This document shows positions 60,525 to 64,000 of a stretch of 64,000 bases of DNA, piece by piece (position 1 is the first letter of the stretch; each line of letters opens with the position of its first letter). Source of the stretch: Calcarisporiella thermophila CBS 279.70 (Eukaryota > Calcarisporiellomycota). A program made the translations under genes and the position numbers. The DNA lies in the NCBI RefSeq assembly GCF_041956535.1, contig NW_027192211.1, positions 371,995 through 435,994 of the forward strand. The letters run 5' to 3'. Below the pieces are notes generated by a model. It was not told the origin of the DNA and did not search any database. It saw nothing but the letters and a program-made list of their open reading frames with translations.

Positions 60525-62835
60525 TTACATCCTGAACACGCCAAATTGCGTCTTTGGAATAGGGGCGTTAAGTGCGGCCGACAGGCCCAATCCGAGCACG
60601 CGTCGAGTATCTTCTGGGCGAATCACACCGTCATCCCACAAGCGGGCGGAGGAGAAATAGGGATGGCCTTCATGCTCATAGCGCTCACGGATCGGGCGCT
60701 TAAACTCTTCCTCCTCTTCCAGGGACCATTTTACGCCCTTCTTCTCCAGAGCATCACGTCGGAGGGTGGCAAGGACGCCTGCACTGCTATCGCCGCCCAT
60801 CACTGATATACGCGCATTCTAAACAGGAGGAATGGATTAGACGAGAATAAAAGGGGATTGAAATGCAACTCGATTTTACCGGCCACATCCAAAGGAATCT
60901 TGGGCCGTAGGCACGTCCGCACATCCCGTAATTGCCAGCTCCAAAACTGCCGCCAATGATGACGGTAAATTTCGGCACTCGTGCACACGACACGGCCGTC
61001 ACCATTTTTGCACCGTTTTTCGCAATTCCCCCCGCCTCCGCCGACGAGCCAACCATAAACCCAGTGATATTTTGAAGGAATACAAGAGGGATACCCCGCT
61101 GGGAGCACAGCTCTATGAAATGAGCGCCTTTGAGTGCAGATTCGGAGAAAAGAATGCCGTTGTTTGCGACAATTCCGACCGGATAGCCATGAATATGTGC
61201 AAATCCTAAATTAAAAAAAAAAAGGTCATGAAACGGGTTCATAGTGCGTGCAATAATGGTATGAGGTATTACCAGTGACCAGAGTGGTGCCGTAGAGTTC
61301 TTTGAATTCGCTGAATCGACTGCCATCCACAATACGTGCTATCACGTTTTTTACATCAAAGGACTTTTTGAGATTGTCGCCTACAATGCCCCCCATTTCA
61401 TTGGCGGAGTAGAGGGGTTCCTCAGGTTTTTGGACTCGTAACTACTCAGCAAAAGTGAAATGTGAGTATATTTACGTCAGAGAATCACTATGGAGATGTC
61501 TACCTGAGGATCCTTCCGCCAGTTAAGCGTGCTCACCGCACGCCGCGCTAGAGCTAACGCATGTTCGTCGTTCATCGCATAGTGATCAGTTACACCCGAA
61601 GTACGGCAGTGCAAATCAGCTCCTCCTAGCTCTTCCGCACCAACCACCTCTCCTGTAGCAGCCTTCACCAGTGGAGGCCCTCCGAGGAAAATGGTTCCTT
61701 GTTTGCCAACGATAATGCTTTCGTCAGCCATAGCAGGAACATAAGCTCCACCAGCAGTGCATGAGCCCAAGACAACGGCAATCTGAGGAATACCCTCTGA
61801 AGACATGGTGGCCTATGAATATGAGTGAGTATAATCTGGCGACATGCTAAATGCAATAGGAAGATGGGTACCTGGTTGTAAAAGATACGGCCAAAATGCT
61901 CCTTGTCAGGGAACACGTCTGCTTGCCTTGGAAGATTGGCGCCTCCGGAGTCAACTGTTCAAAAAGGCGAGTTTGAATAAATAATGGAATATACATCAAC
62001 TCTGAAAAGCAAGCGCATACCAAGATAAATGCAGGGTAGTCGGTTCTCTCTAGCGATTTCTTGTGCTCTCAAATGTTTTTTTACGGTGATAGGGTAATAT
62101 GTTCCACCCTAGAGAAAGGAGGGGTGAGTAAAAATGTCGATATATTTATAGAAACGCTTGTAGCTCACCTTGACTGTAGGATCATTGGCAACAATCATGC
62201 ACTCAACTCTATATCATTATTTTTTTTTGTTTTAACATAGGCAACTCCATAATTTCCAAGTATCAAGACAGTTCGTACCCATTTACACGTCCAATTCCGG
62301 ATATAATCCCACCAGCAGGAACAGCCTCTTCATATAGTTCATAACCAGCCAATTGCGAGAGCTCTAAGAAAGGAGACCCATTATCTAATAGTCGCTCAAT
62401 TCTAGTTTTTGGACAGAAAGGAGGGGAAGTATTAATTCGCTGCCTATGCCAAGTATGCAATGTACAAAAGTCTACCTATCCCGCGGTAATAATTTCTTGC
62501 GCGATAAATGACGCTTTCGCGCGTCCTCTCCTCCGCCCATGCGAATCACCGAGATTTTGGACTCGAGATCAGCAACCAATTCAGCCATTTTCGTCGCGTT
62601 TCCCTAAAGACGTAAGGGCACGCACATCATCAATTAGTCCAAAATGGTCTCAGTAGGTGTGTGCAAATATAAAGGGTACCTGAAAATCGGGTGAATTGGT
62701 GTCGACATTGTTAGGAAGAATATTCGCCTGGAGTTCGTGCATGATATGGTATCCAGCGCGCGGGAGGACACACGTGACAGAACGCATCATGAAAGGCGTT
62801 TGCCTCAACGAAGCTCGAGCAAATCTCGGCAGCAT
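60525..62835 (-). CDS. MCCC2: Methylcrotonoyl-CoA carboxylase beta subunit
   Basis: Ten exons (62835-62680, 62603-62476, 62401-62279, 62208-62169, 62108-62021, 61954-61872, 61812-61504, 61441-61273, 61205-60880, 60818-60525) encode 571 aa, close to the usual length. The N-terminus is Arg-rich and acid-free ([19 protein letters not shown]), as for a mitochondrial presequence. Carboxyltransferase marks include [72 protein letters not shown] and QNITGFMVG, then [17 protein letters not shown]. It transfers CO2 from biotin to 3-methylcrotonyl-CoA in leucine catabolism, with a biotin-bearing alpha subunit not in this window. Exon 4 is only 40 nt. Confidence 0.97.
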
Positions 62836-63104
62836 GATTTCCTTTGTTTTTTATCGCGTGAATTGCGATGGAAATAAGTTATCTATCGAACTTGACGAAA
62901 AAGCGGGGGGATGAGCGTGGGAATAATAGTCATGTTGCGGGCAGGCAAATTCATGTTTAATGACTCGATGATACTAAGACGAAAATTAACTTAAAAATAG
63001 CGTATATTTACAAACAGATTAACTGTTTAATGCATTTCTTTAGTAAAGCTAAAGACGAAAATAAAATAAAATGAAATAGACAGAGCCCAGCTGAGAAATA
63101 TAGC
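62836..63104. other. Spacer, promoter of MCCC2 and 3' flank of Ku70
   Basis: About 270 nt, AT-rich on the Ku70 side. I see no gene. Confidence 0.5.
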
Positions 63105-64000
63105 TCATCTTGACTTGAAAAACTGCGCGACTTGCTCAATAAGCATCATTTTCTTTGCTACAATCCCAAAAAAACATTTAATATCCTATATTGAATCTGT
63201 AAACCAAGTGTTGTCTGAGATACCTTTTGGCTTTGGCTGTAAGCCAACCGACTCTAACCATTGTTTAATCTGAGGAATGGTCAACTTGAAATGCAAAAGT
63301 CAATAGGCTATCTCAAAATTAATGCTAATACTTTGCCACCTACACTATCGAGCATATTTTCCTCATAGAGTGTACGCATATCCAACTCCCCATTTTGTAC
63401 CCGTGCCTTCTTGGTTGACCTACTGTCGTCTTCCTAAACTCAGAAACAATTCAATCAACTCCAACCTATTCAAAGCCAAACCGGTCCAATCCCAAGTAAT
63501 TCGATACCATTTTTCGCTTTCCTCTGAAAATCTCTTCGTCTTCCACTTTTTGAATGTTTGCCTGTTCTCCAACCAGCTCCTTCAGGCGTAGTATATCCTG
63601 GCCAGCTCGCTTGTGAATTGATTCTGCCTTCGGTAAGGTCTTATCCTCAACGTCTTCCTTCTCAAGAGAAAGTGCAATGTTCTGTAGCGTCAGGTAGTGT
63701 TGCTGCAAACCTAACGACAATTTAAAGTCAACATAAGATTCTTTCGATATGTAAAGTTAGAGTCCAAAGCGTATTTACTGGGGTTTTCATATGCCTCCGG
63801 TTTATATCCTCCTCGGATCACAAGCCGATTAACAATCTGTTTCGCTACATCCGTCATTTCGTCATTAGCAATCGGAAGTTCATTGGCAGGAATTGGACGT
63901 ATATCGTCGAGGTAGGGTAGAAAAATCATATTGAATCCTGGAGGCCTTTCTTGAACCCCCTTATCATTTAGGATTTCAGCCTGTCAAAGCACACGAGAGC
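63105..64000 (-). CDS. KU70: Ku70 C-terminal part (partial; 5' end beyond window)
   Basis: Five 3'-terminal exons are visible: 63980-63779, 63710-63508, 63433-63344, 63284-63224, 63157-63105; an intron end occupies 63981-64000 and the rest lies outside the window. RPPGFNMIFLPYLDDIRPIP and YENPSLQQHYLTLQNIALSLE match the end of the Ku core and the C-terminal arm of Ku70 (family: PPGFHLIFLPxADD, ENPxLQQHxxxLE). The last two exons encode a SAP domain (LTIPQIKQWLESVGLQPKPKAKKMMLIEQVAQFF), which distinguishes Ku70 from Ku80. The Ku heterodimer binds DNA ends for non-homologous end joining and telomere protection. Splice phases agree throughout. Confidence 0.93.

Overview
This window is nuclear DNA of a fungus. 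The evidence is a fused myosin-motor/chitin synthase (class V type), Pmp3, an APSES/KilA-N transcription factor, a Bcs1-type AAA protein, a beta-flanking (DUF7721-type) protein and an allantoate-permease-like transporter. Introns are numerous (up to 15 per gene), mostly 50-100 nt, with GTAAGT/GTATGT-like donors and TAG/CAG acceptors. A METTL3-type m6A writer with CCCH fingers and the high intron density suggest an early-diverging (non-Dikarya) lineage, but that placement is inference. The window holds one tRNA gene, 24 complete protein genes and the 3' part of a 25th (Ku70) cut by the right edge.

Layout. 1-6.5 kb: tRNA-Phe, a beta-flanking protein, a two-MIT-domain protein and Pmp3. 7.4-11.5 kb: METTL3 and an MFSD1-like transporter. 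11.8-17.6 kb: myosin/chitin synthase on the minus strand. 19.3-30 kb: gamma-tubulin complex (GCP5-like) protein, ACS-family MFS transporter, Lsg1 GTPase and Ost2/DAD1. 30.4-46 kb: an unrecognised secreted or GPI-anchored protein, an APSES factor, a small zinc-ribbon protein with a 12-nt microexon, an MDR reductase, a Bcs1-like ATPase, a PH-domain protein and an unrecognised multipass membrane protein. 46.4-55 kb: omega-like GST, flavodoxin-like quinone reductase, nuclear cap-binding Cbc1/NCBP1 and UDP-glucose 4-epimerase with a long N-terminal extension. 55.4-64 kb: Ipi1/TEX10, ChaC glutathione cyclotransferase, methylcrotonoyl-CoA carboxylase beta subunit and the Ku70 C-terminus.

The genes are mostly unrelated housekeeping genes. 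There is no operon or obvious secondary-metabolite cluster, no recognisable transposon, no CRISPR array and no virus. Thematic pairs exist: Lsg1 and Ipi1 (60S biogenesis), METTL3 and Cbc1 (mRNA modification and cap), GST and quinone reductase plus ChaC (redox and glutathione). Many neighbours are divergently transcribed from 0.1-1 kb spacers. The most interesting signals are three GC-AG introns (two sharing a GCACGTA donor), a 12-nt microexon, and a pair of compensating one-base shifts at homopolymers in the METTL3 catalytic domain. Poly-C/poly-G runs of 10-14 nt are common, so homopolymer miscalls are a real concern. Exon boundaries below were placed by hand from splice signals, reading phase and family conservation; every complete model closes in frame.
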